In this document: one piece after another, positions 32,205-44,800 of the stretch
Numbering within the stretch: the first letter of the stretch is position 1
Layout: each line of letters opens with the position of its first letter
NCBI RefSeq assembly: GCF_019320115.1
Contig: NC_089589.1
Coordinates: forward strand, 24,185,273 to 24,249,272
Direction: 5' to 3'
DNA: 64,000 nucleotides
DNA from: Miscanthus floridulus
Lineage: Eukaryota; Streptophyta; Magnoliopsida; Poales; Poaceae
Made by a program: the position numbers and the translations under genes
Notes under the pieces: model-generated
Told to the model about the DNA's origin: nothing
Databases searched by the model: none
What the model saw: the letters and a program-made list of their open reading frames with translations, nothing else

Positions 32205-33460
32205 AGCCTGTGCTTCCTCGGCATCCAGATGGTTGAGACATCCACGAGTAGCAGATCCCTTGAACTGAGACTTCTGAGCGGCTGAGTTCTGAGGACACTC
32301 AGCGACTTTGTGACCTGGTTGGCCACAAGCAAAGCAGGTGAAAGGCGCACTGCCTGTAGGGGTTGGTGCGGGTGCCTTCCAGTTTCTAGTGCTTGGTGCA
32401 GAGCGGTTCTGTGCTAGGCGTTCATTCGCTGAGCGAGGACGGTTGGAACGGTCCTGAGTGTAACGATCCTGAGCAGGGCGGGAGTATTTGGTGGTGTAGC
32501 CTCCACCACCCCTACTCGATCTAGGGTTGTCATCCCTGATGTGGCGAGAGCGTTCCCTGGATGGTGCATTTCTATGGAACCTCTTGCGATCACGGCCACG
32601 GTAGGACTCCTCAAGCTTATGCTTCCTCTCCCTGTACTCCTCTCTAGCTTCAGCACGATCCTTCTCGATCTAGATGCAGCGATCCACCAGAGCACGCAGC
32701 GTGCTACTCTCAATACCGCCAAACTTTAGCTTGATGTGTGGGTTAAGTCCCTTGCGGTAATAGTATAGCTTCTCCTTCTTAGAGTTCACAACATAGGAAG
32801 GTGCATAGCGTAGAAGGTTGGTGAAACGAGTAGTGTACTCAGTCACCCTGTCCTTTCCCATCTTGATGTTGCGGAACTCCTTGGCTTTGGCCTCCATGAT
32901 ACCCTTGGGAATGTGATACTCAGTGAATGCTTCGGCGAACTCATCCCATGAGATGTTGGCAGGGTCCTCATGGGAATCACTAAAACTGTCCCACTAGGCG
33001 CGTGCTGCACCTATGAGCTGGTGTGTGGCAGCTCCAACACACTCATCATCGGTGAAAGTAGTGAGGTCAAGCTTCTTCTCCATCTCCTTGAGCCAGTCAT
33101 CGGCTACAAGCGGGTCAGGGTCGGTGCCATCATAGGTAGGTGGCCTCAGCTTCAGAAATCCCTCCAGCTTCCTCTGGAAGTCATTCTGCTGACCTCCCTA
33201 GCGACGGTTTGCTCCATCTACAAGAGCTGCAAGAAGCTGGGTCTGTTGTGCACCTCTGCCAGGGTCAGTGGTGGTGGTGGCAGAATGTTCTCCTCATCAA
33301 GCGGTGGGGTATTCTCTAGGTGGAAGGGTATCCCTCCACGTCCACGGCCACAGCCACGGTTGTTGCCACCACGCCCCCCGTTTGGTTCGACTGGTTCAGG
33401 GGTGGGCGTACATCCACGGTTCATTAGGCGAGCAGATCGGCGGTTCGGCATCTGCAACAC
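32205..33460 (-). pseudogene. gag of the Tekay-like element
   Basis: Begins with a basic, Gly/Arg-rich start (MPNRRSARLMNRG; GCGRGRGG). It contains the retrotransposon gag region, for example DDWLKEMEKKLDL and YHIPKGIMEAKAKEF at about 33100-32870, and ends with a CCHC knuckle CFACGQPGHKVAEC at about 32296-32337. Several stops (for example at 33218) and at least one frameshift break it. Gag would form the virus-like particle. Confidence 0.8.
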
Positions 33461-33752
33461 ATGCCATAAGTGCTTATAATTCAGTATGATTACATGATTT
33501 TGATGATTTAAAGAAAAACATTTATACTATCCAACACTCATTACAAAGAAGCAATAAGATCCATAAGATGCAATAAGATCTAAAACATTCATTACATGGG
33601 TTTTATTACATAGAATCATCTCCAGTAGCTACACTTGGAGACTCGCGAGAATCATACTACGCATAGTGTCTCCTATTACATCTCATAAGGGGTACATCAT
33701 GGGGTACAACTTATGGAAGCCACTGACATGACTCATGACCACGCAGGGTCAT

Positions 33753-34976
33753 CTACTCTAACTCGTACACTACAGCTGGGATACGACTGTTCTCGATCTC
33801 GATCTCCTCGTCAGACTTGTGAAGTCGGGACACATACTTCAGGGCCTCGGCGAGCTCCTCAGTAGGCTTGGCTCCAGGTAGAGTAGGGCATGCGTCTATT
33901 TTGAGGCGAGTCGGGGCTAACCCAAACTCCTCTATCCTAGGCTTTGTCTTGCTATGAATCTCCTTGGGTAGCTGATCCCACATACCCTTCATCTCCCTGA
34001 GGCGCTTCTTGTCAGACTTCTGCCAAGCCTGCCAAGTCCTCTCACACTTGTCCTATAGGTACTTGTTCTGCCTGAGTGCCTCGATTAGGTGACCTTGGTT
34101 GCGAACGGCCTTCTTCCTAAACTCTTCTAGCTCCTGAGTCATGGTCTTGTTCTTAGATTGGATTTTCAGCATATCAATCCCCTTGGACCTCTCTCTGTCT
34201 CCTCTGCGGTTGAACTCGGCCTTCTTGTCATCCAACTCTCTCTACAACTCTAAGACCTTGCTATCAAGGTAGCAGTTCCTGTTGCCTAGGTCGGTAGCTT
34301 TGTCCTGTAAGTCAGCGACCTTGGCTCTGTGGACTTCTTCACGGCGGTTGAGCTCGTCCCGTAGCTTGGCAACTGTCTCAAGCAGACTAGCTCGCTCCTG
34401 TGCTCCCTGCGAGTCTCACTCCTGGTACTCCCACAGAAGGGCCTGGTTCTGACGTCTCCTCTGCTCAGGCTGGGTCACGTACCTATCCTGCTCTAGTAGG
34501 TGGATAGCCAAGACGCGAAGGCATCTGTCCTCCTCGGCAAAGATAACTCTACTGGCTGTGAAACTCTGCTCACTAGGGGTAAGGCTGAGGTCGAGGGCCT
34601 GGGGAAGTAGACAGAACTCTATCGTCTTCAGGTGCTCGTAGTGGTCCCTCATTACTCTGCGAAGTGCCTTGTGTGAGACAGCTCGTAGTCCCTCCTCAAC
34701 TATGTCCTCTATAGTCAACTTGGTGAAAGCTGGGACAGGAGGTAAAGTAGTGCTAGCTGGGAACTTGACTGAGGTGACAACTGGTCCTTCGATTCCTCCT
34801 TCCTGAGCTGACTTCCTGGTGCAGGTGACCTCGACAAGCTCGTTAGGGACTCCTAACGTGACAAGAACTCGGCAGAGGGTCTATGCAAAACCCCCGAGCT
34901 CACGTAGGTCGAAGGTAAGCTTGGCGTGGTCTAGAGGTAGCGATCCTATAGGCGGCCATTCGACGTTCGTTGCCAT
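33753..34976 (-). pseudogene. orf0-type frame upstream of gag, coiled coil, four stops
   Basis: A single frame of 408 codons starts at an ATG (34974-34976) shortly after the PBS and ends at 33753, broken by stops at 34881-34883, 34416-34418, 34242-34244 and 34053-34055 but never shifted. The middle is rich in Glu, Lys, Arg and Leu with heptad-like spacing (about residues 170-310), predicting a coiled coil. An extra frame before gag is known in RIRE3 and RIRE8; its role is unknown. The retained frame indicates it was under protein selection until insertion. Confidence 0.65.
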
Positions 34977-35128
34977 CTGCATGTTTTAAGGAACAGTGTT
35001 AGCAAGTCAATAAATAGATAAGCCTTGCATAAAAGTAAATGCAGGGTCGGTATATAACCGAAAGAAGGGTTGTTCATGTCCTATTCTACCATCCATTTCT
35101 GAGGGTTTTGTCCTAGGGTCAAGTATGT

Positions 35129-35140
35129 CTCTGATACCAA
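35129..35140 (-). other. Primer-binding site, tRNA-iMet
   Basis: On the minus strand TTGGTATCAGAG, complementary to the 3' end of initiator tRNA-Met, one base inside the 5' LTR. Confidence 0.85.
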
Positions 35141-35141
35141 C

Positions 35142-38100
35142 TGAAGCGACCTAATTTCCGCGAAGGGAAATACACAGAGTCGAAGTGTAATATGACCGTT
35201 GAAGATCATATTACCCAAATTCCAGTCAAATACCACATCCATACAACGATAATATCAGAGTACAAATAGTGCAGAATTACATAAATTATTACATTGCCAC
35301 ATTGGCGGAATCAAAAGTAGCATTCATTCAGAACAGCTTGAAGATGAGATCGCCAAACTCAAGCATAGGAACGAACCCCTCAATTGTCAAACTCCTCAGA
35401 GCTAAACTCCTCAACAGAACCTGTGTGCCAAAATTTATCAGTACGATTTGTACTAGCCACTCCCACCCTATGAGCATTGCTTTATGGAAACTGGATGCAA
35501 GTTGGATATAATCAAAAGGAACCTATAAGGCTGGGGTTTCCTATGTTTTAGCATATCAAGTATATAATAATAGTTGGTCAAGTTTTAAACACCATTCCCA
35601 CACACATTCCACCCCATCCCCGTCCAGAGATAGGTTTCGATCCTGGGATCGATATACCACCATCTCCATATCATCACCATACCATCGCTCAGTCGACAGG
35701 CCAACTCCCTCTCAGCACTGTCTCAAGGCCCGTAGCCCCTAGCTACGACCGACACTCTCTCACAGGGGAAGAAGAGAAGGACTCATCTCACTATCTAGTT
35801 TAAGTGAAACCCAGGAAATGTCCATAGCTGACAAGTCGGCATATGTATCGATCGATCAACCAAACACTCTGCAGAGGTTTTACATAACCACATGATCTGC
35901 CTTCTTCACTGATCGTCGTCAACTGGGCTGATTTTGGCCGCTTGCTAGCCTAGGATAATGTCACTCTACCATTCAGCCCTGGTACACCCCAAGTCTAGTC
36001 TGGGGTGGCTGAAACTGTGAGTCATGAGCCAGGTCCACAAGGTCTCCATGAAGTCTCAGAAGGGTGTGGGGGAAATCCTCCGTGCCCCGTACCTCCTTAC
36101 ACTGTCCGCTATCAACCTAGCAGTAGTGGCAATATCCTACCAAGTAGTCTGGCCATCCCGCACCATATAGGGCGAGTGGTACGTAAGGCTTCCCGGTGAA
36201 TCTGAGTACTAGTAAGTCCTTAGGGATGACCAAGCCAGAATGTCTTCATCAGGGTTTCCATTTACCATGCCACCACAGCACCTCCACCCCGGGCTCCTCC
36301 CATCATAGGTTCACACCCAGGGCCACCTCATATACCATTTACCCACCACAGGTATCCATTTTCTAGGGTGCCCAGGTAGCATCCCATGGCAAGACTTGCC
36401 CCAGGCTCGTCGTATACTTCAACTTGGTGGACACAACCCTCACCCTCCACGCACCCAAGTCACACACGCAGCACTCTCCCCATAGTCCAGATAACACCAG
36501 TTTCCAACACGCATCAATGTAGTACAAGCATAGTAGAAGTAATAAGCAATGTAATATAGCAACAAGCGTGTGTCTAGCCTAATAGCAGGGTAAGCAGGGG
36601 TAAGCTTGCGTCAAGGTAAAGGCCATCAAGAAAGCATACTACCATGCAAGTCCTATCATAGTGTGATTATAACAATAAAGTAAAGCAATAGCAGCTCTAT
36701 ATTAGCCATGCGTAATAGGTGCTACGAGGTTGGGTGGGATGTGGCACCTTCTGTGAAGTCATCTCCGTACTCCTCATGGTACTCTCGGTCATCGTCCATC
36801 TGGTTCTCCTTCGAGTCTGCAAACGTTGGCATTATAGTCATGTTAGCGACGTCTATAGAGTAGCACAAAAAGCAATGAAAATTCAAAAAGAGCCAAATGC
36901 ACTCAAACATGGGTTCATTGCGTAGAGCTCGATTTTAGATGAATCTTGGTCCTAGTCTTGTATTTTTCAGAGTTTGTATGAATTAGTTATGAATTTCCGA
37001 AGTTTCAATCATTTCTGAAAATGGAATAAGGCTGAATTAATATCGTGCTGGCACATGTCATGCTCCTGTTGGTCCACGTGGCATGCTGACATCAGCATGA
37101 CATCATCGTCTTGGTTCTGGTACTGACAGGCGGGGTCCCGCATGGCGGTGTCACTGACATGTGGCCCCGGTCAACGGTCAACGTTGACCAGTCAATGGCC
37201 AATACAGGCCAGGCCTCGACTAGGCTGGTTGGGCCTGGATTTGGGCCAGGCTGGGCCCATCACATGGCGCGTGCTGGTGCAGCCACGTTGTATTACTGGG
37301 CCTCTAACGGGCCATGATCCACGGGTGCAGGTGAGGCGCGGTTCATGGTGAACCCGCCTGCGTTGGTCCACAGACCGCAGAGCCGGTCTATGAAGGACTT
37401 GGTCCACTTACTCCTTCCCAGGGTTCGATTCACGTGCATGACATGGTCGTGGTTGGAGCTCGGTGGAGCTGCTTGGGACATGGTCGACGGGGTCGTGGTC
37501 GGAGCTCAGCGGAGCTACTCGGGACGTGGTCGACGGGGTCATGGTCGGAGCTCGGCGGAGCTGCTCGAGACGTGGTCGATGGGGTCATGGTCGGAGCTCG
37601 ACGGAGCTGCTCGGGACGTGGTCGACGGGGTCATGGTCGGTGAGGGGAAAATCCCTAGCTCTTCCCCGACGGGGCTCCCGCCGGCGGTGAGGTCACCGGC
37701 GAGCCTCTCGGGCGGTACTAGTGCACGATTAAGGTAGGCAAAAAGTGTTGCCAAGCCTCGGCGAGTGCAGCGGTGGGGCCAAGGTGGTGGCTAGAGCTTC
37801 CTAGGGTCCCGGCCACGGTGAACGGCGGCGTGGGTTCGTCGGCGTGCATGGGCAGGGCTGCAGTGGTAGCGAGAGCCTAGTTGGAGGAGCGTGTGAGCTC
37901 CACAGTGCTTCTACGGCCACAATGGGCGTGTTGAAGGAGCTCCTGGTGCTCCCAGTGGCTTCGGACATGGTGGGGGGGCAAAGCGGAGGCGGTGGCGCTC
38001 CGACGAGGTGCGGTGCGGCAACGTAGGGCTCCGGTGGGCTTCTTCCTCGGCTAAGGTGAGCGCGGTGTGACTCTCGTCATGGCGGAGCCAGTTAGGGTGT

Positions 38101-39352
38101 CAACGTCGCCTTTACCACAACGTAGAAGATGCGGTGGTCTCGCCATGGTTGTGTTCTCGGCCATGGTGAGCGTGCCTGTGCTTGTGCGCTCCTGCTCCGA
38201 TGTACAACGTCATGGCTGGGGTCCTCCTTTTGGCTGATGGCAGCGCGCACAGCGTGTCCTAGGTCTTGGCAAGCATGGCCATGGCGATCTTCCTAGCTAA
38301 CCAGTTGGGCTAGGCCGGAGCTCGAAGCTTCAGCAAGGTTTCGATTATGGCGGTGCACGTTCCATTTGGTTAGGGAGGTGGTCTCAGCAAGATGGCTCAC
38401 CGCAGGGTTCGTGGCGGTAGGATGGCGGTGCGGTGGCAAGGCAAGGCCGTGATGAGGCGATGCAGTGCCGTGCCAAGCAGCTTACGTCGCTATAGCTGAT
38501 CGGGGCTGCGCTCCTGGCTCCGACGAGGTCCTCCCCGTAGCGGCTTCCTTTTCCACCTTGCTTCTCCCTCCTCCCTCTCTCTCGGCTTGATGCTGTGTGG
38601 TGCTGTGCCACCAGTAGCGGCGACGAACGAGCTGTAGGACGCTGTGTGGTGCTTTTATAGCCGAGCTCCAAGGGCTCCAATGGCGGTCGGCGATCGGGTG
38701 GTGGTGATGCATGCGGTGCATCCGATGGCTCGCGTGTGGTAGCATAAGCGCGGCGCAAGGGGGAACAAGGTCATGCGATTTGCGTGACCCTAGGCCCACA
38801 CCTGCCACGCTGGTCGGCCTCCGATCGTGCAGGGAGAATGAGTGGGCAAGGGGAAGAAGACGCTACTGTGCTGACAAGCGGGGTCGGGTCGTCAGGCGCT
38901 TGGCGCGATGTGGCTACGTGCGGCACGTGATAGCTGACGAGCGGGTCTGGCTCGTCAGCGGCTGTGCGCGTGTGGGCGACGATGCTGGGCCGGCTCGCAA
39001 GGCCGAGCAGGCCTAGGCAGCTGTTGCTCCCTCTTCTTTCCTTTCCCTTTTATTTGTTGCCAATTTGGTTAGGGTTTATCATAAATATTAAGTAAGTTAG
39101 TTAAACATCACATAAGGCAAAAGAATCCAAATCACAAGTGGGTCTAAGGATGCATGCATGATTTATTTATTTAGGAATTTAATTACACATGTGGCATAAA
39201 ACCAAACTATGCTTATGATTTTAACCTAGTTGAGTCACATCCAATCCAGAACTAGGGTTTGGCTTCTACATGTGTCACTCAACATCACATAGTGCTAACA
39301 CAAAAAATTTGTAGTTGTGATTTTTTGATGTGTGGATTTTTGGGTTGTTACA
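35142..39352 (-). repeat. 5' LTR of the Tekay-like element
   Basis: In element orientation it starts TGTAACAACCCAAAAATCC and ends CGGTCGCTTCA-like at 35142. It contains a 46-bp minisatellite (37446-37650, about 4.4 units of GTCGTGGTCGGAGCTC and onward). GC-rich frames of up to 130 codons in this LTR have no protein support. Confidence 0.92.
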
Positions 39353-39357
39353 CCATA

Positions 39358-40263
39358 GAGGGTGTAATTGGGTTTAGGATGGATAGCCGTACTGTGAAGA
39401 CGGGAAAATCATGGTTAAAACGGTTATCAAGTGCCACTAGGTGACATTGTTTATGCATATGCATTAGGATCTAGTGTGCTATCTTAAAACCCTTAAAAAT
39501 GCTTTGAAAAATACAAACACACGTGTACAAGTGGTGGAACACTTTGGTGTTAGCACATGGAAGCAAGGGTTGAAGTTTGGAGTTATTTGGAGGTGAAAAG
39601 GAGCTCCGAACCCTAAGGTGTGGGTGGTCCAGAGTTGATGGTTCCGGAACCTAACCCTAGGTGATCAGTGCTATGGTACTTGATCCGGACTCTGTGCATG
39701 CGGAGCATCTGGACCAACGGCCCTCGGTCCGTTTGGTGACCCCCGGCCACGTGGCGTGACGGCGTGTGAGCAAGGGAGGTTCGAACCCTGGTGTTGGTCT
39801 GGACGGCTCAGCAGGACGGAGTCCGGAGGCAAAATGGCCTCTCTGGACCTCTCTAGAGTGCTCCATGGTTGGAGCACTGTGCTCGGTCCGAAGGCTGCGT
39901 CTGGTCGCCTAGGAAGGAGATGTTGTGCGGCAATGGTCGACTTGAATTCAAGCGGGACGCATGGCAAGCTGTGGTTGGTGGCGCACTTTAACCGGACCCT
40001 GGCTGCTTGGTCCAAAGCAGGACTGTTCCTCGGTCTAGACAGTGACTCCGGAGCCGTCTAATGGCTACTGAACAAGTGGCGGCGTGAGGTTGGAAGTTGA
40101 GAGGGTCCAAATGCTAGAGTGATGGTCTGAACGCCCCGTTTCAGGGTTCGGTACCCCTTCGACAGGGCAACAACTAGTGGAGTCTTGGGGGCTCTATAAA
40201 TAGATGTTTGCCAGCTCTAGCTCATTCTCTTGGACATTTTGATCATCCATATATCCTTATGAG
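39358..40263 (+). mobile_element. SIRE-type copia LTR, middle piece
   Basis: Continues the LTR: GAGGGTGTAATTGGGTTTAG, GGTTATCAAGTGCCACTAGG, and a TATAAATAG box at about 40195, followed by a short leader. It is interrupted at 40264 by the truncated 3' LTR of the Tat element and continues after 53448. Confidence 0.6.
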
Positions 40264-40797
40264 TGACATGTCGCGGGCACGGGTCATGATGAGATGTGCA
40301 CGCTCCCTACACGGTGCCAAAAGTTTGACCTTTGGGTTATACTTTTTGGTCCGTAGTGGTTGGCGGCGGTATGGGTTTCCGTTGGAAGCCACGCCTGATG
40401 GGTCAGGCGAGGCAGAGTTCCCGACCCAGAGGCTAGGTGAGGCAGAGCTCCTAAGCCAGGGGTCGGGAGAGACGGAGTCCTGATCCAGAGGTCGAGCGAG
40501 GTGGAACCTGACCCTAGTGGTCGGGCGAGGTGGAACCTGCCCCCAATGGTCGAGCAAGGCGGAACCTACCCCCAGTGGTCGGGCGAGGCGGGGGCCCCGA
40601 CCCAGAGGTCAGGCGAGGCAGAACCTACCCCCAGTGGTCGGGCGAGGTGGGGCCCCCAATGTAGACGTCGGGTGAGCTGGAGCTCATGCGCCTATGGGTC
40701 GGTTGGAGCTGTAGTTGTGCACTTGACTTCTTGGGTGAATCAATGTTGATGATCATTAGCTCTTCCTCTTCGGGCACCCTGCTATTCGTCCCCGACA
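40264..40797 (-). repeat. 3' LTR of the Tat element, truncated
   Basis: Matches 53060-53448 of the 5' LTR, with extra copies of a unit of about 29-30 bp (GGTCGGGCGAGGCAGAACC-like, 40500-40650). The part equivalent to 52441-53059 is missing. Both copies share GAGTGACATGTCGC at the break. Confidence 0.8.
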
Positions 40798-40815
40798 GTA
40801 GCCCCCGAGTCCCCA
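40798..40815 (-). other. Polypurine tract of the Tat element
   Basis: GGGGACTCGGGGGCTAC on the minus strand, adjoining the 3' LTR start TGTCGGGG. Confidence 0.75.
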
Positions 40816-41826
40816 GGTGATTCGGATGAATCGCCCGAGGGATTTTTTACTTGCCAATGGGTGCGTGCGAGCGCACCTGATGGGTGTAGCCCCCGAGCCT
40901 GCGGAGGAGTAGAAAACTCCTTCGGAGGCTTTTTTGAGTAGGAGGACTCTAAGGGCCTTGGCCTTCTTTTGTTGCCCATGGTGTGTCCTGGGATCATCGA
41001 TTCCCTTTCATCGTGATCGGACCCCTCGGGGGTTTAGCTGTGAGATTCGGTGGGTCAGAAAAGGTCTTTCCTGATTCTGATCCCTACGGGGGTCTAACCG
41101 ACCTTCAATCGTTCTGTGACCGCGCGTTCGGTCTCCCTACAAGTCCAACTTTCCTCGGCCCCTGCACATAGCGGGGGTCTGGTCGAGGGTTGGCTCGTCT
41201 TTGCGATCGTCTTCCCTCAAGCGTTCTTTCCGATAAAAATGAAGGGGCTGAACCGTGCCTTGATTTCCTCTATGGACGAATCATGGTGCTCGGTGAGCTA
41301 TTAATGGGCTAGTCTGAGTGGGGCCCTGGCATCCCTTTTGTGGGGGTCCGGCTTGGGTCAGCTGGTGATGACCTCTAGATTCTCAGCGATCAATCCATAT
41401 AGTTCTCGGGTCCGTTCGACCGGTCATGAGTGCTCTCTGCCTTTCTTTGAGGAAAAACCATGGATTGTATCCGACCAAGACCCGGACATGGGCTAGGATG
41501 CCCACGGCGCTCGTGCACCTGGGCGTTGGCCGCTAGCGGGCCCATCCCTTTCCACCCCTTACTCCAAAGGTGCCCGGAGCGGTTGTTGAACCCGTCGGTG
41601 GGCCAACCTTCGAAACTCTAGGGCCGAGATGGGCCGTAGGAGCGTTTTTAGCTCTGTATTCCTCTTACCTGTGATGGGTCGTGGCCCATTCGAGGAGGCA
41701 AAATGTCCAGTGCGTTTTTTGAGGGAATGGCTAGAGGTTGCGTGCTCACGTCCCGCGATGAGACGTGGTGATAGGTAGGGAGCGGAGATCTAGGTGGACG
41801 GTTGGTTTCCTCGCACCCGTCGCCCC

Positions 41827-44800
41827 TATAAAACCAAAGGGTTAGCCCCCCATGTTTCATATGCATGCCTGCATCCTTACCTCTGCTTCTCCGCCATCAA
41901 GCTAGGGTTTGCTGCCTCCGCTTCTCTACCACCGCCGAGCTCGCATTCATCTGCCCATACTTTCTATGGATCCATGGTGCCACTCCGACATCACCTTCAC
42001 GTACATGGAGGGCCTCATCCGCCGTGGTCTCCTCTATGCGTGGACCGTGGCTCAAGAATGGTTGCCACCAGGCAACAAGGACATGTCGTCGCTGCCTGAT
42101 GACTACATGGTGTCGTTTGCCCACTTCCACGAGCGCAGGCTCGTGACCCCTGGCCACAAATTCCTTCGGGGCTGCTGCACTACTACATGATCGAGTTGCA
42201 GCACCTCAGTCCCAACAGGATCCAGCACATGGCGACGTTCATCGTGCTATGTGAAGGATTCCTAGGGATTAGTGCTCACTTTGACCTATGGAGGTATTAC
42301 TTCATCGTCAACCTCTAGAAGAAGAGGGAGAAGGGTGGCAAGCTAGATCTACACATGCCGATGGGGTGCACCGGCATTCAGCTTTGGAACAACCGGGTCA
42401 GTGAGTACCCACCGATACGGCTCTTGACGTCCAATAAGGGGTGGCACTCATAGTGGTTTCACCTCAAGAACGACGCTGACGCCCCTCTATCGGAGTTCAT
42501 CGGGCACCTGATCGAGGAGGCCTCGGAGCAGTGGAGGAAGTGGGGCGTCTCGGAGAAGGACAAGAAGAAGATCCAGGACCATATCACTGCCATCCACATC
42601 CTGAAGGAGAACGGCCTAAAGGGGTCGGGCGTCATCAGGGCTTACCACGTGAGGAGGGTGGCGCTCGAGGCATCGTGTGACGGAATGACGCTCACCGAGG
42701 GAGCGCTCCCCAACTCTAAGATCGCGCAACACATCAAGGAGGTGATGGAGCCTCTATGGGACGATGTGGGCGCTGCCCTCGACTACATTTGCCTAGTGTC
42801 GAGGCATCCCAAGATGCGACCAAAACCAGGTTACATCGTCTTCGTAAGTTTCCCTTTCTTTGGCCTCTTTTTCAATTGATTTCCTAACCCCATAAGACTG
42901 ACTTTTGAGAGGGGTGGGACTAGCTGAGGGACCTCATCCTCATGGATCACTCGGCGCCGCTGCTGAGGGATCCGACGGTGAGGGCGGTGAACCACGCTGA
43001 TTCCGAACGACAGAAGAAGGCGAAGGAGGACAAGAAGAGGAAGCAACAAAGGGGGCAGCGGGCGTGGGAACGAGGGGAGGACACCGATGATGATGATGAT
43101 GATGATGTCGATGAGGTGGTGGAAGAAAGAAATGGTAGCCAACAATATCGAGTGGGACAACCTAGAGAGTGAGGATGCGCTGACAGGTATTGGTTCGTCT
43201 ATGCAGGTGTGGGGCCCTTACCGTTCCACGGAGGGGAGGGCACGTCTAGGGAGCTGGCAAAAATGGGACACACCGCTAGCCCGCCCCAGGAGTCAATAGA
43301 GGTGGGCACCTCTACCGTCGTGCTACAGGAGCTGGTGGAAGCAGGCGGCTCCGCTGTCGTGCCCCAAGATCCAAGGGGAGCGGGGCGTTCCGCTAATGTG
43401 CCCTAGGAGCCGTCGGGAGCGAGCCCCTCTGCCCAGGAGCAGGGGGCAGGCTCGAAACGGCCTTGCTCTCATGAGGCAAAGCAAGGGTCAGGGGTTTCAT
43501 CCCCCAAACACGTCTGTCGCCCGACGTTGCTGAGGTGAGTTATCAATTCCTCTCCTTTTTTCCTATTTTAGAGGTCGGATTTCATTGTAATTTGTGTTTT
43601 CGCCCCTTGCAGAGTCGATAGGAATCGGAATCCTTTGGCAACTAGCACTGAAGAAGAGCCTCGCCCTCCAATGGGGGCACGGTGGTCGGCTGGTGTCATG
43701 CTCGGACCGGGCGGAGCATGCCTGTGTGGCCGTATCGCTGGCCGTCAGGCGCCGCCCATGGCGTCGCCGGTGCCCTCGGTGGGACAGGCGGATGTGGGTG
43801 CACAAGGGGTGCCTTCGGTGTTGTGGATCAGCCGATAATGGCCGCAATACCACTGGCGATGATGGGCTGATGAGGCTACCGACCGCACTCGTGGTACCGA
43901 CCGTGATGGGGGCAGCGTAGCCAGTTGTTGACCTGCCAACGTAGGTGGAGGGGGTGGTGCCTATGAACAATGGGTCTCAGCCGGCGTGACTGCAAAGCGT
44001 CGGCAGGTTCAGCCCGACCCATGCCATTGGTAGCCCAAGCGGCGGTGCCCGATGTGGGTCGAATGGAGGGGGACACGGTCGAGGGATCCCTGAAAGTCGT
44101 AGTGCGGGGGGAGAGGCTCGCATCCGCACCGCTGACCTCTTCTGCCGCTGGAGGAGGTGTTCCAACTGAGGCATCTCACCAAGAGGGATCAATAGTGCTT
44201 AAGGCTAGCAGGGAGTCATCCCTAACCCTGACCTCGGTGGGCAGTGGCTCACCCACATGGGGCGTGCCCCTGCTACGGTGGACAGACCCGTAGGATCTGG
44301 CATTGGCGTCCTTCACTCTCGACGACACCATAGAGAGCATGGAGTGGGAGAGTCTCGACTTGGGGATCACGACCATGCTCGAGGCCCTAGAAAACACCAC
44401 AAGCGCACTGTGCGACGTTGTCGTTCCCTCTAGCCGGGTATCGCTCGATCTTGCTTCTTATCTTCTTCTTCCTTTATATATTTTTTTGTTTTCTGACCAT
44501 CGTTTCCCTATAGTCTCTCATAGTTCATAGCCGGGGGAAATCCTAGTAACTCCATTGCCAGAAGGAAGCCTAGGACTGCCTCATCGAGGAGGCGCGGTTG
44601 CATGGGGAGGTGACTGCGCAGCTCACTACTGCCCAGCAGAGGGTGGTTGCACTGACTCCCCTCGCTGAGGAGGCAGCCAATCTTCGGACGTGGGTGGTCG
44701 AGGCTCGTCGGGACGCTGACCAGGCCGAGCAGGCGTTCGAGGTCCTGGCGGCGAGGTCATGGAAGGATGATGAAGAAGCCGCTAGGGTGAGGAAATAGCG

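Larger units (their letters stand above)
24610..39352 (-). mobile_element. Complete Tekay-like Ty3/gypsy chromovirus, TSD CCATA
   Basis: Two LTRs of 4.2 kb flank a 6.3 kb interior. The target duplication CCATA is perfect (24605-24609 and 39353-39357). Gene order on the minus strand is an extra frame, gag, protease, reverse transcriptase, RNase H, integrase, chromodomain, which places it among chromoviruses. An extra frame upstream of gag and long LTRs recall RIRE3/RIRE8 of rice. Frames carry many stops and shifts, so it is no longer autonomous. Counting the first 100 LTR bases by eye gives about 4 differences, which indicates a moderately old insertion. Confidence 0.93.
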
